From an uncultured Ruminococcus sp. (lineage in GTDB: Bacteria; Bacillota; Clostridia; Oscillospirales; Ruminococcaceae), in contig CAMWQJ010000002.1 in the NCBI GenBank assembly GCA_947176415.1, forward strand, positions 26,339 to 90,338: a DNA stretch of 64,000 nt, written 5' to 3'. The notes beneath the pieces were generated by a model. That model made no database searches, was not told the DNA's origin, and worked only from the letters and a program-made list of their open reading frames with translations. How positions within the stretch are numbered: the stretch's first letter is position 1; each line of letters begins with the position of its first letter. Shown piece after piece: positions 53,525 to 61,661 of the stretch. A program made the position numbers and the translations under genes.

Positions 53525-53552
53525 GACGGATTTTTCTTAATCCGTCTTTTTT
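53525..53552 (+). terminator. Terminator of the CarD-like gene
   Basis: GACGGATT / AATCCGTC followed by TTTTTT. Confidence 0.88.
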
Positions 53553-53563
53553 GTAAATTTATC

Positions 53564-53592
53564 TTGCATTTCTTTTTATTTTGTGGTATTAT
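53564..53592 (+). promoter_or_regulatory. Promoter of carB
   Basis: TTGCAT, 17 bases, TATTAT. Confidence 0.65.
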
Positions 53593-53604
53593 ATAAAATA
53601 AGAA

Positions 53605-53653
53605 TGTCATGATATATGACAAATAATATTACGTACAGTTTTTTTTCTGTACG
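53605..53653 (+). promoter_or_regulatory. Palindrome and hairpin in the carB leader
   Basis: TGTCAT-GATAT-ATGACA (53605-53621) lies around the expected start site and CGTACAG-T8-CTGTACG (53632-53653) lies just before the ribosome site. The latter has its T-run in the loop rather than after the stem. No PyrR-binding consensus is visible. Confidence 0.45.
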
Positions 53654-53668
53654 GGTTGGGAGAATGTT

Positions 53669-56600
53669 ATGCCAAAAAGACAAGATATAAACAAAATCAT
53701 GATTATCGGCTCAGGACCTATCATCATCGGTCAGGCTTGCGAGTTCGACTATTCAGGAACTCAGGCTTGTAAGGCGTTAAAAAATTTAGGCTATGAGATA
53801 GTGCTTGTAAACTCTAACCCTGCAACAATAATGACAGACCCCGACGTTGCGGACATCACCTACATTGAACCCCTCAACGTTTCGAGACTGACACAGATTA
53901 TCGAAAAAGAACGACCCGACGCTCTTCTTCCTAATCTCGGCGGACAGTCAGGACTTAACCTCTGTTCAGAACTCGACAAGGCGGGCGTACTGAAAGAATA
54001 CGGCGTACAGGTAATAGGCGTACAGGTTGATGCTATTGAACGAGGAGAAGACAGAATAGAATTTAAGCATACAATGGACAAACTCGGCATAGAAATGGCG
54101 AGAAGTGAAGTTGCCTATTCGGTAGACGAGGCGGTAAAGATAGCCGAACAGCTTAAATACCCTGTTGTACTCCGTCCAGCCTATACAATGGGCGGTGCAG
54201 GCGGAGGCATGGTTTACAACGTCGACGAATTAAAAATAGTCTGTGCAAGAGGCTTGCAGGCATCACTTGTCGGACAGGTTCTTGTCGAGGAATGCGTAAG
54301 CGGTTGGGAAGAGCTTGAACTTGAAGTTGTGCGGGACGCTGAAAATAATATAATAACAGTATGTTTCATTGAGAATATCGACCCGATAGGCGTACACACG
54401 GGCGATTCGTTCTGTTCTGCACCTATGCTGACAATTCCCGAGAACGTGCAGAAAGAACTTGAGAGACAGGCATACAGCATAGTTGAGTCAATCGAAGTAA
54501 TAGGCGGTTGTAACTGCCAGTTTGCGAGAGACCCCGAAACAGGCAGAATAATAGTCATCGAGATTAACCCCCGAACTTCACGTTCTTCCGCCCTCGCCTC
54601 AAAGGCAACAGGTTTTCCGATAGCCCTTGTTTCCGCAATGCTTGCGTGCGGTCTGACACTCAAGGACATTCCGTGCGGAAAGTATGGCACACTTGACAAA
54701 TACACCCCCGACGGCGATTATATAGTTATAAAATTTGCGAGATGGGCATTTGAAAAATTCAAGGGTGCGGAGGACAAACTCGGCACACAGATGAGGGCAG
54801 TAGGCGAAGTAATGAGTATAGGCAAGACCTATAAAGAGGCGTTCCAGAAAGCAATAAGAAGCCTTGAAACAGGACGTTACGGACTTGGATTTGCGAAGAA
54901 TTTCCATGAGCAGACAAAGGAAGAACTCTTGAATCAGTTAAGATACCCGACAAGCGAAAGACAGTTTATTATATACGAGGCACTCCGCAAAGGTGCAACA
55001 ATAGAAGAGATTTACGACCTGACAAAAATCAAGCACTATTTCCTCGAACAGATGCTTGAACTCGTTCAGGAGGAAGAAGAACTCATAAAATTAAAGGGAA
55101 ATATTCCCGAAAAAGAAACATTGAGACAGGCAAAGCTCGACGGATTTTCAGACAGATATTTGAGTACACTTATTGCCGTTCCCGAAGAGGATATAAGGAA
55201 TAAGCGTATTGAATACGGCATAACAGAGTCATGGGAGGGCGTACACGTAAGTGGTACAGAAAACTCATGCTACTACTATTCGACTTATCACCTCGACAAA
55301 GACCCCAGCCCGACGAGCGACAGGAAGAAAATAATGATTCTCGGTGGCGGACCGAACAGAATCGGACAGGGCATAGAGTTTGACTATTGTTGCGTACACA
55401 CAGCCCTTGCACTTAAAAAACTCGGATTTGAATCAATAATTGTAAACTGCAACCCTGAGACCGTTTCTACAGACTATGATACTTCCGACAAACTTTATTT
55501 TGAACCGCTTACACTTGAGGACGTTTTAAGCATTCACGAAAAGGAAAAGCCCCTCGGAGTAATTGCACAGTTCGGCGGACAAACTCCGCTTAACCTTGCA
55601 AACGACCTTAAAAAATACGGCGTTAATATTCTTGGAACGACCCCCGAAACGATAGACCTTGCGGAAGACAGAGACCATTTCCGAGCAATGATGGACAGGC
55701 TGGGAATACCCATGCCCGAATCTGGAATGGCGGTAACGGTTGACGAAGCCCTTGAAATAGCGAATAAAATCGGCTATCCTGTAATGGTTCGTCCGTCATA
55801 CGTACTTGGCGGACGTGGAATGGAGATAGTTCACGACGACGAGATGATGAAATTTTATATGGCAAACGCTATCGGCGTAACACCCGACCGTCCGATTTTG
55901 ATAGACAGATTCCTGCACCATGCAACAGAGTGCGAGGCAGACGCAATTTCAGACGGAACAGACTGCTTTGTGCCTGCCGTAATGGAGCATATCGAGCTTG
56001 CAGGCGTTCACTCAGGTGACTCGGCTTGTATACTTCCTGCAAAGAACCTGACGCAGAAACAGATAGAAACAATCAAGGAATATACAAGGAAAATAGCGGT
56101 TGAAATGAACGTTTGCGGACTAATGAATATGCAGTATGCAATTGAGGACGACACTGTATACGTTCTTGAAGCAAATCCCCGTGCATCACGAACAGTCCCA
56201 CTTGTTTCAAAGGTATGCAGTATAAACATGGTACAGATAGCAACAGAAATAATCACGTCCACACTCACGGGAAAGCCTTCGCCCGTACCGTCTCTCAAAG
56301 ACAGGACAATCACGCACTATGGCGTAAAAGAAGCGGTTTTCCCGTTCAATATGTTTCAGGAGGTAGACCCCGTTCTTGGACCTGAAATGCGTTCTACAGG
56401 CGAGGTACTCGGCATATCCGATTCATTCGGAGAGGCTTATTATAAGGCACAGGAGGCAACACAGACACGTCTGCCCGAAAGCGGAACGGTACTTCTCAGC
56501 GTGTGCGACCGTGACAAGCCCGAACTTGCCGAGATTGCGAAGTCATTCCATGAACTCGGATTCCGTATTGTTGCGACAGGCAATAGTTATAAGATGATTA

Positions 56601-56887
56601 AGGAATCGGGAATCCCTGCGGAGAAGATTTACAAGATTTACGAGGGCAGACCTAATATAGCGGACGAAATCGCAAATGGCGAAATACAGCTTATCATAAA
56701 CACACCGGCAGGCAAGACAAGCGTTCATGACGACAGCTACATCAGGAAATCGGCTATAAAGCACCGTATTCCGTATATCACGACCATGGCAGGAGCAAAA
56801 GCGAGTGCCGAGGGAATCAAGGCAATAAAGAAAGATAAGAATTTCGGCGTAAAATCACTTCAGGCACACCACGCAGATATAAAGTAA
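53669..56887 (+). CDS. carB: Carbamoyl-phosphate synthase, large subunit
   Basis: 1,072 residues, full length. Two homologous ATP-grasp halves are each introduced by a dinucleotide-type loop (IMIIGSGPIIIGQACEFDYSG and IMILGGGPNRIGQGIEFDY). The C-terminal methylglyoxal-synthase-like allosteric domain begins about residue 935 (VLLSVCDRDKPELAEIAKSFHELGFRIVATG). The enzyme makes carbamoyl phosphate for arginine and pyrimidines using ammonia from the CarA subunit. carA is not adjacent in this window, so the two subunits are encoded apart. Confidence 0.98.
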   Translation: MPKRQDINKIMIIGSGPIIIGQACEFDYSGTQACKALKNLGYEIVLVNSNPATIMTDPDVADITYIEPLNVSRLTQIIEKERPDALLPNLGGQSGLNLCSELDKAGVLKEYGVQVIGVQVDAIERGEDRIEFKHTMDKLGIEMARSEVAYSVDEAVKIAEQLKYPVVLRPAYTMGGAGGGMVYNVDELKIVCARGLQASLVGQVLVEECVSGWEELELEVVRDAENNIITVCFIENIDPIGVHTGDSFCSAPMLTIPENVQKELERQAYSIVESIEVIGGCNCQFARDPETGRIIVIEINPRTSRSSALASKATGFPIALVSAMLACGLTLKDIPCGKYGTLDKYTPDGDYIVIKFARWAFEKFKGAEDKLGTQMRAVGEVMSIGKTYKEAFQKAIRSLETGRYGLGFAKNFHEQTKEELLNQLRYPTSERQFIIYEALRKGATIEEIYDLTKIKHYFLEQMLELVQEEEELIKLKGNIPEKETLRQAKLDGFSDRYLSTLIAVPEEDIRNKRIEYGITESWEGVHVSGTENSCYYYSTYHLDKDPSPTSDRKKIMILGGGPNRIGQGIEFDYCCVHTALALKKLGFESIIVNCNPETVSTDYDTSDKLYFEPLTLEDVLSIHEKEKPLGVIAQFGGQTPLNLANDLKKYGVNILGTTPETIDLAEDRDHFRAMMDRLGIPMPESGMAVTVDEALEIANKIGYPVMVRPSYVLGGRGMEIVHDDEMMKFYMANAIGVTPDRPILIDRFLHHATECEADAISDGTDCFVPAVMEHIELAGVHSGDSACILPAKNLTQKQIETIKEYTRKIAVEMNVCGLMNMQYAIEDDTVYVLEANPRASRTVPLVSKVCSINMVQIATEIITSTLTGKPSPVPSLKDRTITHYGVKEAVFPFNMFQEVDPVLGPEMRSTGEVLGISDSFGEAYYKAQEATQTRLPESGTVLLSVCDRDKPELAEIAKSFHELGFRIVATGNSYKMIKESGIPAEKIYKIYEGRPNIADEIANGEIQLIINTPAGKTSVHDDSYIRKSAIKHRIPYITTMAGAKASAEGIKAIKKDKNFGVKSLQAHHADIK

Positions 56888-56925
56888 AAAAATCAAATCT
56901 CCCTGTTGGAATACGGCAGGGAGAT

Positions 56926-56963
56926 AGTTTTCAACAGTGTGTTGAAAACTATGTTGAAAACTT
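56926..56963. repeat. Inverted repeat A (AGTTTTCAACA family)
   Basis: AGTTTTCAACA-GTG-TGTTGAAAACT, a perfect eleven-base inverted repeat, then a further ATGTTGAAAACTTT copy. It lies between carB and the Imm6-like gene. Confidence 0.7.
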
Positions 56964-57001
56964 TACCATAAAAAAATCTTATCGGTTTCAAAGGAAAAAT
57001 A

Positions 57002-57484
57002 ATGGATAGTTTTATAAATTTCACTGACGACAAAAAAACAGCATTTCTTCTGGGACTGTCAATGAAAACAGTTTCATTACTCAGTCAATCCGAACTCAAA
57101 GCCACAGCGGAAAAATCTATTGAATACTGCTGGAAATGGCTTTATAACGGCAGTCCTGACGGTGATTTCCTTTATGAATTATTAGTGAACGAACAGAACG
57201 GAATCACAATTTTTGCCGAAAATACAGACGATATTTCAGAACAGACAGTTTTGAACTGTATCATTGATGCAGTGGCATTTACAAGCAGAAAAGCATACGA
57301 ATCTGAAAATTTAAAATGGTATCCCGAACCTATCGAATTAGTTTCAGACGAATTAATACATCATTTTATGGAATGTTACAATTACTGTTTTTCGGACGAC
57401 AATTATATAAAAAATATTACGGAGTATCTTAATTCTTCTGAAAACAAATCGGAGTGGAAAAACTATTTTAAAAAAATAATCTGA
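57002..57484 (+). CDS. Imm6-like immunity protein (orphan)
   Basis: 160 residues, helical and acidic. The pattern KTAFLLGLSMKTVSLLSQ, EYCWKWLYNGSPDGDFLYELL and NCIIDAVAFTSRKAYESEN matches my memory of the Imm6 family, immunity partners of polymorphic toxins in Firmicutes. Such proteins neutralise a toxin delivered by contact-dependent or secreted systems. No toxin gene, secretion gene or second immunity gene is next to it, so it stands as an orphan, as is common for acquired self-protection genes. Related inverted repeats flank it. Confidence 0.7.
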   Translation: MDSFINFTDDKKTAFLLGLSMKTVSLLSQSELKATAEKSIEYCWKWLYNGSPDGDFLYELLVNEQNGITIFAENTDDISEQTVLNCIIDAVAFTSRKAYESENLKWYPEPIELVSDELIHHFMECYNYCFSDDNYIKNITEYLNSSENKSEWKNYFKKII

Positions 57485-57500
57485 CACAAATTTCAAATCT

Positions 57501-57536
57501 TTCAACTTTTCAGCATTAAAAAGTTGAAAACTATGT
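57501..57536. repeat. Inverted repeat B (AGTTGAAAACTATGT family)
   Basis: TTCAACTTTT-CAGCATTA-AAAAGTTGAA, followed by GTTGAAAACTATGT (57523-57536), a 14-base exact copy of the sequence in repeat A (56941-56954). Confidence 0.65.
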
Positions 57537-57619
57537 GGATAATCAGTGAAAATCAGTAAACAATAAAAACACGTTGCGGAAAACCACGGCGTAATAATAA
57601 GTAAAGGACTGATTTTTTC

Positions 57620-58066
57620 ATGAAAAGACTTTTAACGATGTCTTGCGTGTTGCTGACGGTCTGCACAGCATTTGTCTCATGCGGAAACGATAATAATTCC
57701 TACACGTCAGACGGCGATATGTCCGCCACCGAATACGTCACAACAGAGGAAAAAAAGCGTGATGACGACAAAAAGCAGAATAAAAAAGACAAAAACGACC
57801 GTTATTATGACGATGACCATTATGAAACCGACGATGACGGCATGATAGAAGACGACACAGGGAGTAATGATACCGTTAAAGACCACGCTGACGATGCAAT
57901 AGACGGTGCGGAGAACGCAGGCGAAGAAGTGATTGACGGTGTAGGCGATGCAGGAAAAAGCATTATAGATGGCGTTGGAGAAGCAGGAAAAGACATAATC
58001 GACGGACTCGACGGCGAGAAAAACACAGAAGATGAGACTGCCGAAACAACTGAAAATCAGGATTAA
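57620..58066 (+). CDS. Acidic lipoprotein with 11-residue repeats
   Basis: 148 residues. A lipoprotein signal ends FVSC (Cys21). A very hydrophilic stretch (KKRDDDKKQNKKDKNDRYYDDDHYETDDD) precedes about four copies of an eleven-residue unit (IDGAENAGEEV, IDGVGDAGKSI, IDGVGEAGKDI, IDGLDG), then an acidic end. Eleven-residue amphipathic repeats of this kind can form helices that lie on membranes or stay disordered. I do not recognise a function. A terminator follows. Confidence 0.85.
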   Translation: MKRLLTMSCVLLTVCTAFVSCGNDNNSYTSDGDMSATEYVTTEEKKRDDDKKQNKKDKNDRYYDDDHYETDDDGMIEDDTGSNDTVKDHADDAIDGAENAGEEVIDGVGDAGKSIIDGVGEAGKDIIDGLDGEKNTEDETAETTENQD

Positions 58067-58076
58067 TAGACAATAC

Positions 58077-58116
58077 AGGGACTCTATGCGAGGTGCATAA
58101 GTCCCTTATTTTTTTG
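58077..58116 (+). terminator. Terminator of the acidic lipoprotein
   Basis: AGGGACT / AGTCCCT with an inner TATGC/GCATA pair, then TATTTTTTT. Confidence 0.85.
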
Positions 58117-58139
58117 TTATAATATCTCAGATTCCGTAT

Positions 58140-58176
58140 AGTTTTCAACATTTTAACGTTGAGATGTTGAAAAACT
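58140..58176. repeat. Inverted repeat C (AGTTTTCAACAT family)
   Basis: AGTTTTCAACAT / ATGTTGAAAAACT, with one extra A in the right arm. It shares its arms with repeat A. Confidence 0.6.
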
Positions 58177-58211
58177 GCCGTATATTATAAAATTCACACC
58201 GTTTCAGACAC

Positions 58212-58241
58212 AAAAAACCGCAGTTGCAGTAACTGCGGTTT
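58212..58241 (-). terminator. Terminator of the sugar ABC ATPase
   Basis: AACCGCAGTT / AACTGCGGTT with a T-tract on the minus strand. Confidence 0.85.
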
Positions 58242-58285
58242 CCTGTATACAAATCTCACATGAGAAAAAACGAAGTCAGAAAAAA

Positions 58286-59416
58286 TCAGTTGACAATAGT
58301 CTTTTCAGTTTCCTTGTCAAAGATGTGGATTCTGTTCGGGTCGATAGCAACTCTAATTTCATCTCCGGGTCTGATTGTAGACCTTGAGTTTACTCTTCCT
58401 GTCATAGGAATACCACTGCATATGAGATACAGATAAATTTCAGCACCCATCATTTCAGTAATTTCAACCTGACAGTCAATGACGCCTGTTGTAGCATTTG
58501 AGATGTACATTTCTTCCTCGTGAATGCTTTCAGGACGCACGCCGAGAATAATTTCCTTGCCGACATAGGACTGAAGTTCAGAAGTAACCTTTGATTCAGG
58601 AACGATAATTTCAAAAGTCTTTCCTCTCTCCTTGCCGAACTCAACGATAAACTGGTCGTATTCTCTTTCATACTTGAGTGTAGCGTCAATGAAGTTCATC
58701 ATAGGCGAGCCAAGGAATCCAGCAACGAACTTGTTTACAGGCTCATTGTAGAGATTCTGCGGTGTATCAATCTGCTGAATGAAGCCGTCCTTCATGCAGA
58801 CGATTCTGTCAGCCATTGTCATAGCTTCTGTCTGGTCGTGAGTTACGTAGATAAAAGTTGTACCGAGCTTCTTGTGAATCTTTGAAATCTCAGTTCTCAT
58901 CTGGGCACGGAGCTTTGCGTCGAGGTTTGAGAGAGGCTCGTCAAGGAGGAATACCTTAGGCGAACGGACGATAGCACGACCGAGAGCCACACGCTGACAC
59001 TGACCACCCGACATAGCCCTCGGCTTTCTGTCGAGAAGATGCGAAAGGTCAAGAATCTTTGCAGCCTCGTTTACTTTTCTTTCGATTTCGTCCTTAGGAA
59101 CTTTTCTCAGCTTGAGACCGAAAGCCATGTTTTCAAAAACCGTCATATGCGGATAAAGAGCATAGTTCTGGAAAACCATTGCTATATCTCTGTCCTTCGG
59201 GGCAATATCATTTACAAGGCGGTCGCCTATGTAAAGTTCGCCCTCAGAGATTTCCTCAAGACCTGCAATCATACGGAGAGTTGTAGACTTTCCGCAGCCT
59301 GACGGTCCTACAAAAACGATAAATTCCTTGTCTCTAATTTCCAAATTAAAATCTGTAACGGCAACAACACCGCCGGGATATTTCTTATAGATGTGTTTAA
59401 GATTTAAACCTGCCAT
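58286..59416 (-). CDS. Sugar ABC transporter ATP-binding protein (MsmX/UgpC type)
   Basis: 376 residues. The nucleotide-binding domain has Walker [10 protein letters not shown], signature [14 protein letters not shown], Walker [13 protein letters not shown] and the switch histidine in YVTHDQ. The C-terminal roughly 130 residues form the TOBE/OB regulatory part ([33 protein letters not shown]). No permease or binding-protein gene is next to it, the usual pattern for a shared ATPase that energises several oligosaccharide importers. That fits the polysaccharide-degrading genes in the window. Confidence 0.95.
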   Translation of the reverse strand: MAGLNLKHIYKKYPGGVVAVTDFNLEIRDKEFIVFVGPSGCGKSTTLRMIAGLEEISEGELYIGDRLVNDIAPKDRDIAMVFQNYALYPHMTVFENMAFGLKLRKVPKDEIERKVNEAAKILDLSHLLDRKPRAMSGGQCQRVALGRAIVRSPKVFLLDEPLSNLDAKLRAQMRTEISKIHKKLGTTFIYVTHDQTEAMTMADRIVCMKDGFIQQIDTPQNLYNEPVNKFVAGFLGSPMMNFIDATLKYEREYDQFIVEFGKERGKTFEIIVPESKVTSELQSYVGKEIILGVRPESIHEEEMYISNATTGVIDCQVEITEMMGAEIYLYLICSGIPMTGRVNSRSTIRPGDEIRVAIDPNRIHIFDKETEKTIVN

Positions 59417-59481
59417 TTAATCCAGTCCTCCAGTTCAAAAATTTCTTGCCGATATAAACAGACAATATCAGCTATAATAAT

Positions 59482-59510
59482 ATAATACCAAACTTTGAAA
59501 AATTTTTCAA
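59482..59510 (-). promoter_or_regulatory. Promoter of the sugar ABC ATPase with an overlapping palindrome
   Basis: TTGAAA, 17 bases, TATTAT on the minus strand. The -35 lies inside the perfect 16-base palindrome TTGAAAAATTTTTCAA (59495-59510), a plausible operator. Confidence 0.65.
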
Positions 59511-59528
59511 GATACTAAATTGACAAAG

Positions 59529-60314
59529 TTACGGTTGATTGTTTATTAGAAATGCCGAAAAATCACCGCCGTAATCACGGCAGAAATCATCAAAATCAGG
59601 CTCTTTAAATAAGTTTTCAACATCTTTGTGCAATAATTCCATACACTGACCAAATCCCAGTTTTTCGGGAAGAATCAGCCCTCCGAGTGAAATTCTCATC
59701 AGGACTTCAACATGATTTCCGACAGCGGAAAACATTCTTTTAACCTGATGATATTTCCCTTCACGAAGCCTTACAAACGCCAGTTTTTCGGACAGTTCGC
59801 ACCCCCTGACATCAGCAGGCAAACAGACCTGACCGTCAGCCAGTTGTAAATTTCCCTTGAATAAATTAATATATTTAGTTTGGAATGGTCTGTCAAGTTT
59901 CACAATATAGATTTTTGAGATATGTTTTTTAGGTGACGTAATGCGGTGTGCAAGACCGCCGTCATCGGTAATGATAACCGCCCCGAGCGAATCCTTGTCG
60001 AGCCGACCGGCAGGGAACATATTCTTGTTCCTTAGCTCAGACGGAATAAGCCTCATAATGTTTTCGCCGTCATGCTCCGAAGTTGAACAGACATAGCCCG
60101 CAGGCTTGTTAAGAAGAATATACCTGTATTTTTCCTTGCATATTTCTCTGCCGTTTATCCTGACAACAGCCGTTTCAGTATCTGTTTTCACGTCAGCCGA
60201 CTTAACTGTTTCTCCGTTGACTGTCACACATTTTTTTGCCACAAGCCTTTTTATCTCGCTTCTCGAATACTCCGTGCGTTCTGAAATAAACTTGTCAAGA
60301 CGAATAAAAGACAT
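59529..60314 (-). CDS. RsuA/RluB-family pseudouridine synthase
   Basis: 261 residues. An N-terminal S4 RNA-binding domain (RLDKFISERTEYSRSEIKRLV) precedes the synthase domain with PAGRLDKDSLGAVIITDDG (catalytic Asp retained), YIVKLDRPF and EGKYHQVKRMFSAVGNHVEVLMRISLGGL. The enzyme converts a uridine of ribosomal RNA to pseudouridine. The active-site loop reads KDSLGAV instead of the more common xDTEGLL, a modest variation. Roughly 25 extra residues after the core are unassigned. Confidence 0.92.
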   Translation of the reverse strand: MSFIRLDKFISERTEYSRSEIKRLVAKKCVTVNGETVKSADVKTDTETAVVRINGREICKEKYRYILLNKPAGYVCSTSEHDGENIMRLIPSELRNKNMFPAGRLDKDSLGAVIITDDGGLAHRITSPKKHISKIYIVKLDRPFQTKYINLFKGNLQLADGQVCLPADVRGCELSEKLAFVRLREGKYHQVKRMFSAVGNHVEVLMRISLGGLILPEKLGFGQCMELLHKDVENLFKEPDFDDFCRDYGGDFSAFLINNQP

Positions 60315-60400
60315 ATTTTTCTCCTTTCGGAATAAATCACATAGAGGGAATAATATTATTTAACATCACGGACAAATTCAGAAAAAACGGAGGTTATCCC

Positions 60401-60832
60401 ATGAGTAGAAGAAAAACGCTGATTTTGATTTTCATTGCCCTTGTCGTCTGCACTGCAATAATCCTTATTCCGACTAAAAAGCCCGAAACTGAAAAACCCG
60501 AGCGACAGACTGTCACCGCCACGACCACAGCCGAAAGGATAGAATATTTCGCCTTGCATGGCTGGGAAGTCGAAGAGATAGCAGGAAAAGACATAACCGT
60601 GCCTGAAGACTTCTCCGAAGCGTATGAAGAATATGCAGTTTTGCAGGACAGACAGGGACTTCCGCTGAGGGATTACGCAGGAAAGAACGCCCGTATTTAC
60701 GTCTATGATGTCAGGAATTACAGCCCCGAAGACAGAAAGATGTCCGCCGAGCTTCTCGTATGCGAGGGTACAGCCATAGCCTCAATGATTTACAGCGAGG
60801 ACGGCGGAAGTATAAGACTTGCCGTCAGTTAA
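60401..60832 (+). CDS. DUF4830-like membrane-anchored protein
   Basis: 143 residues. One N-terminal transmembrane helix or uncleaved signal (LILIFIALVVCTAIILI), a short Thr/Pro-rich spacer, and an outer domain with YFALHGWEVEEIAGKDITVPEDFSEAYEEYAVLQDRQGLPL. That pattern fits the DUF4830 family of Firmicutes as I recall it; the function is unknown. It converges with the next gene, and their stop codons interlock in one TTAA. Confidence 0.75.
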   Translation: MSRRKTLILIFIALVVCTAIILIPTKKPETEKPERQTVTATTTAERIEYFALHGWEVEEIAGKDITVPEDFSEAYEEYAVLQDRQGLPLRDYAGKNARIYVYDVRNYSPEDRKMSAELLVCEGTAIASMIYSEDGGSIRLAVS

Positions 60833-61209
60833 AATATTTTTATCAGGTCGCCGACGAAAGGAAGTTTTAAAGCCATACCCTGTGAAGCACCGTACATAAG
60901 TCCGAATGCTATCAATAATTCTGAAATTTCAATAACAACTCTTACAAGCCAGCCAATCAGCGGAATAATTCCGATAATGCTTTTAACTACTCCGATAACA
61001 AGAATTACCAGAAGCCATGTAAGCTGTTGGTTGGCGTGAAACCTGTTGAATTCCGAATCCTTAGTTCCTGAAACAATCGGAAGAAAAAACAGAATCGGAA
61101 TAAGATAAGGCAAAATAGCCTGTACTCTGTTCTGTTCTATTTCTGACGTTCTGAAACTGTTTGAAACGCTCTTGTCGTCAAATTGTTCAAGAATACTTCT
61201 GAAATCCAA
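60829..61209 (-). CDS. Small membrane protein downstream of nrdR
   Basis: 126 residues with about three to four transmembrane helices (ILPYLIPILFFLPIV, WLLVILVIGVVKSIIGIIPLIGWLVRVVIEI, and LLIAFGLMYGASQGMA). The element FNRFHANQQLTWLLV resembles DUF4870/Tic20-like small membrane proteins. The function is unknown. It begins two bases after nrdR and is the last gene of that operon. Confidence 0.75.
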   Translation of the reverse strand: MDFRSILEQFDDKSVSNSFRTSEIEQNRVQAILPYLIPILFFLPIVSGTKDSEFNRFHANQQLTWLLVILVIGVVKSIIGIIPLIGWLVRVVIEISELLIAFGLMYGASQGMALKLPFVGDLIKIF

Positions 61210-61211
61210 AA

Positions 61212-61661
61212 TTACTCCTCCTGTTCAAGTTCGCCTATAGTCGCCATAAAGCTCTTTATGTCGGTAAAATCATTGTAGACCGATGCAAAACGTATATAGG
61301 ATATCGGGTCTATAGCCCTTAATTTTTCAAGCACAATCGCACCTATCTCCCTTGACTTCGCAACGGTTTTAAGTTGATTTGCATAGTAATCCTCGACAAA
61401 ATCAGCTATTTCCGAAACCTGACCGATAGTCACGGGACGTTTTTTTATTGCCGTAAAAATTCCCTTTATCAGCTTGTTTCTGTCAAAATTTTCAAAAGTC
61501 CCGTCTCTCTTCTCAACCATAAGCAACGGTATTTCAACAACTTCATAAGTCGTGAATCTTCCACCGCACTTGATACACTCTCTCCGCCGTCTAATTTTCT
61601 CGTCCGTGTGGCGTGAATCAACTACCTTTGAATCATCGAAACTGCAAAAAGGACATTTCAT
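61212..61661 (-). CDS. nrdR: Transcriptional repressor NrdR
   Basis: 149 residues, the standard length. The zinc ribbon (MKCPFCSFDDSKVVDSRHTDEKIRRRRECIKCGGRFTTYE cysteines CPFC and CIKC) is followed by an ATP-cone domain (VEKRDGTFENFDRNKLIKGI). NrdR binds ATP/dATP and represses ribonucleotide reductase genes. Its start overlaps the end of the epimerase gene by four bases. No nrd gene and no clear NrdR-box pair is visible close by. Confidence 0.97.
   Translation of the reverse strand: MKCPFCSFDDSKVVDSRHTDEKIRRRRECIKCGGRFTTYEVVEIPLLMVEKRDGTFENFDRNKLIKGIFTAIKKRPVTIGQVSEIADFVEDYYANQLKTVAKSREIGAIVLEKLRAIDPISYIRFASVYNDFTDIKSFMATIGELEQEE

Noticed and set aside
53021-56887. CarD-like gene and carB as one operon
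   Set aside because: A strong terminator and a separate promoter lie between them.
57534-57542. DnaA box (TGTGGATAA) as part of a replication origin
   Set aside because: It is a single perfect match with no cluster of boxes, no AT-rich unwinding region and no dnaA or dnaN nearby.
59610-59625. Fourth copy of the AGTTTTCAACAT repeat
   Set aside because: The match is inside rsuA-type coding sequence (KDVENLF) and has no inverted partner.
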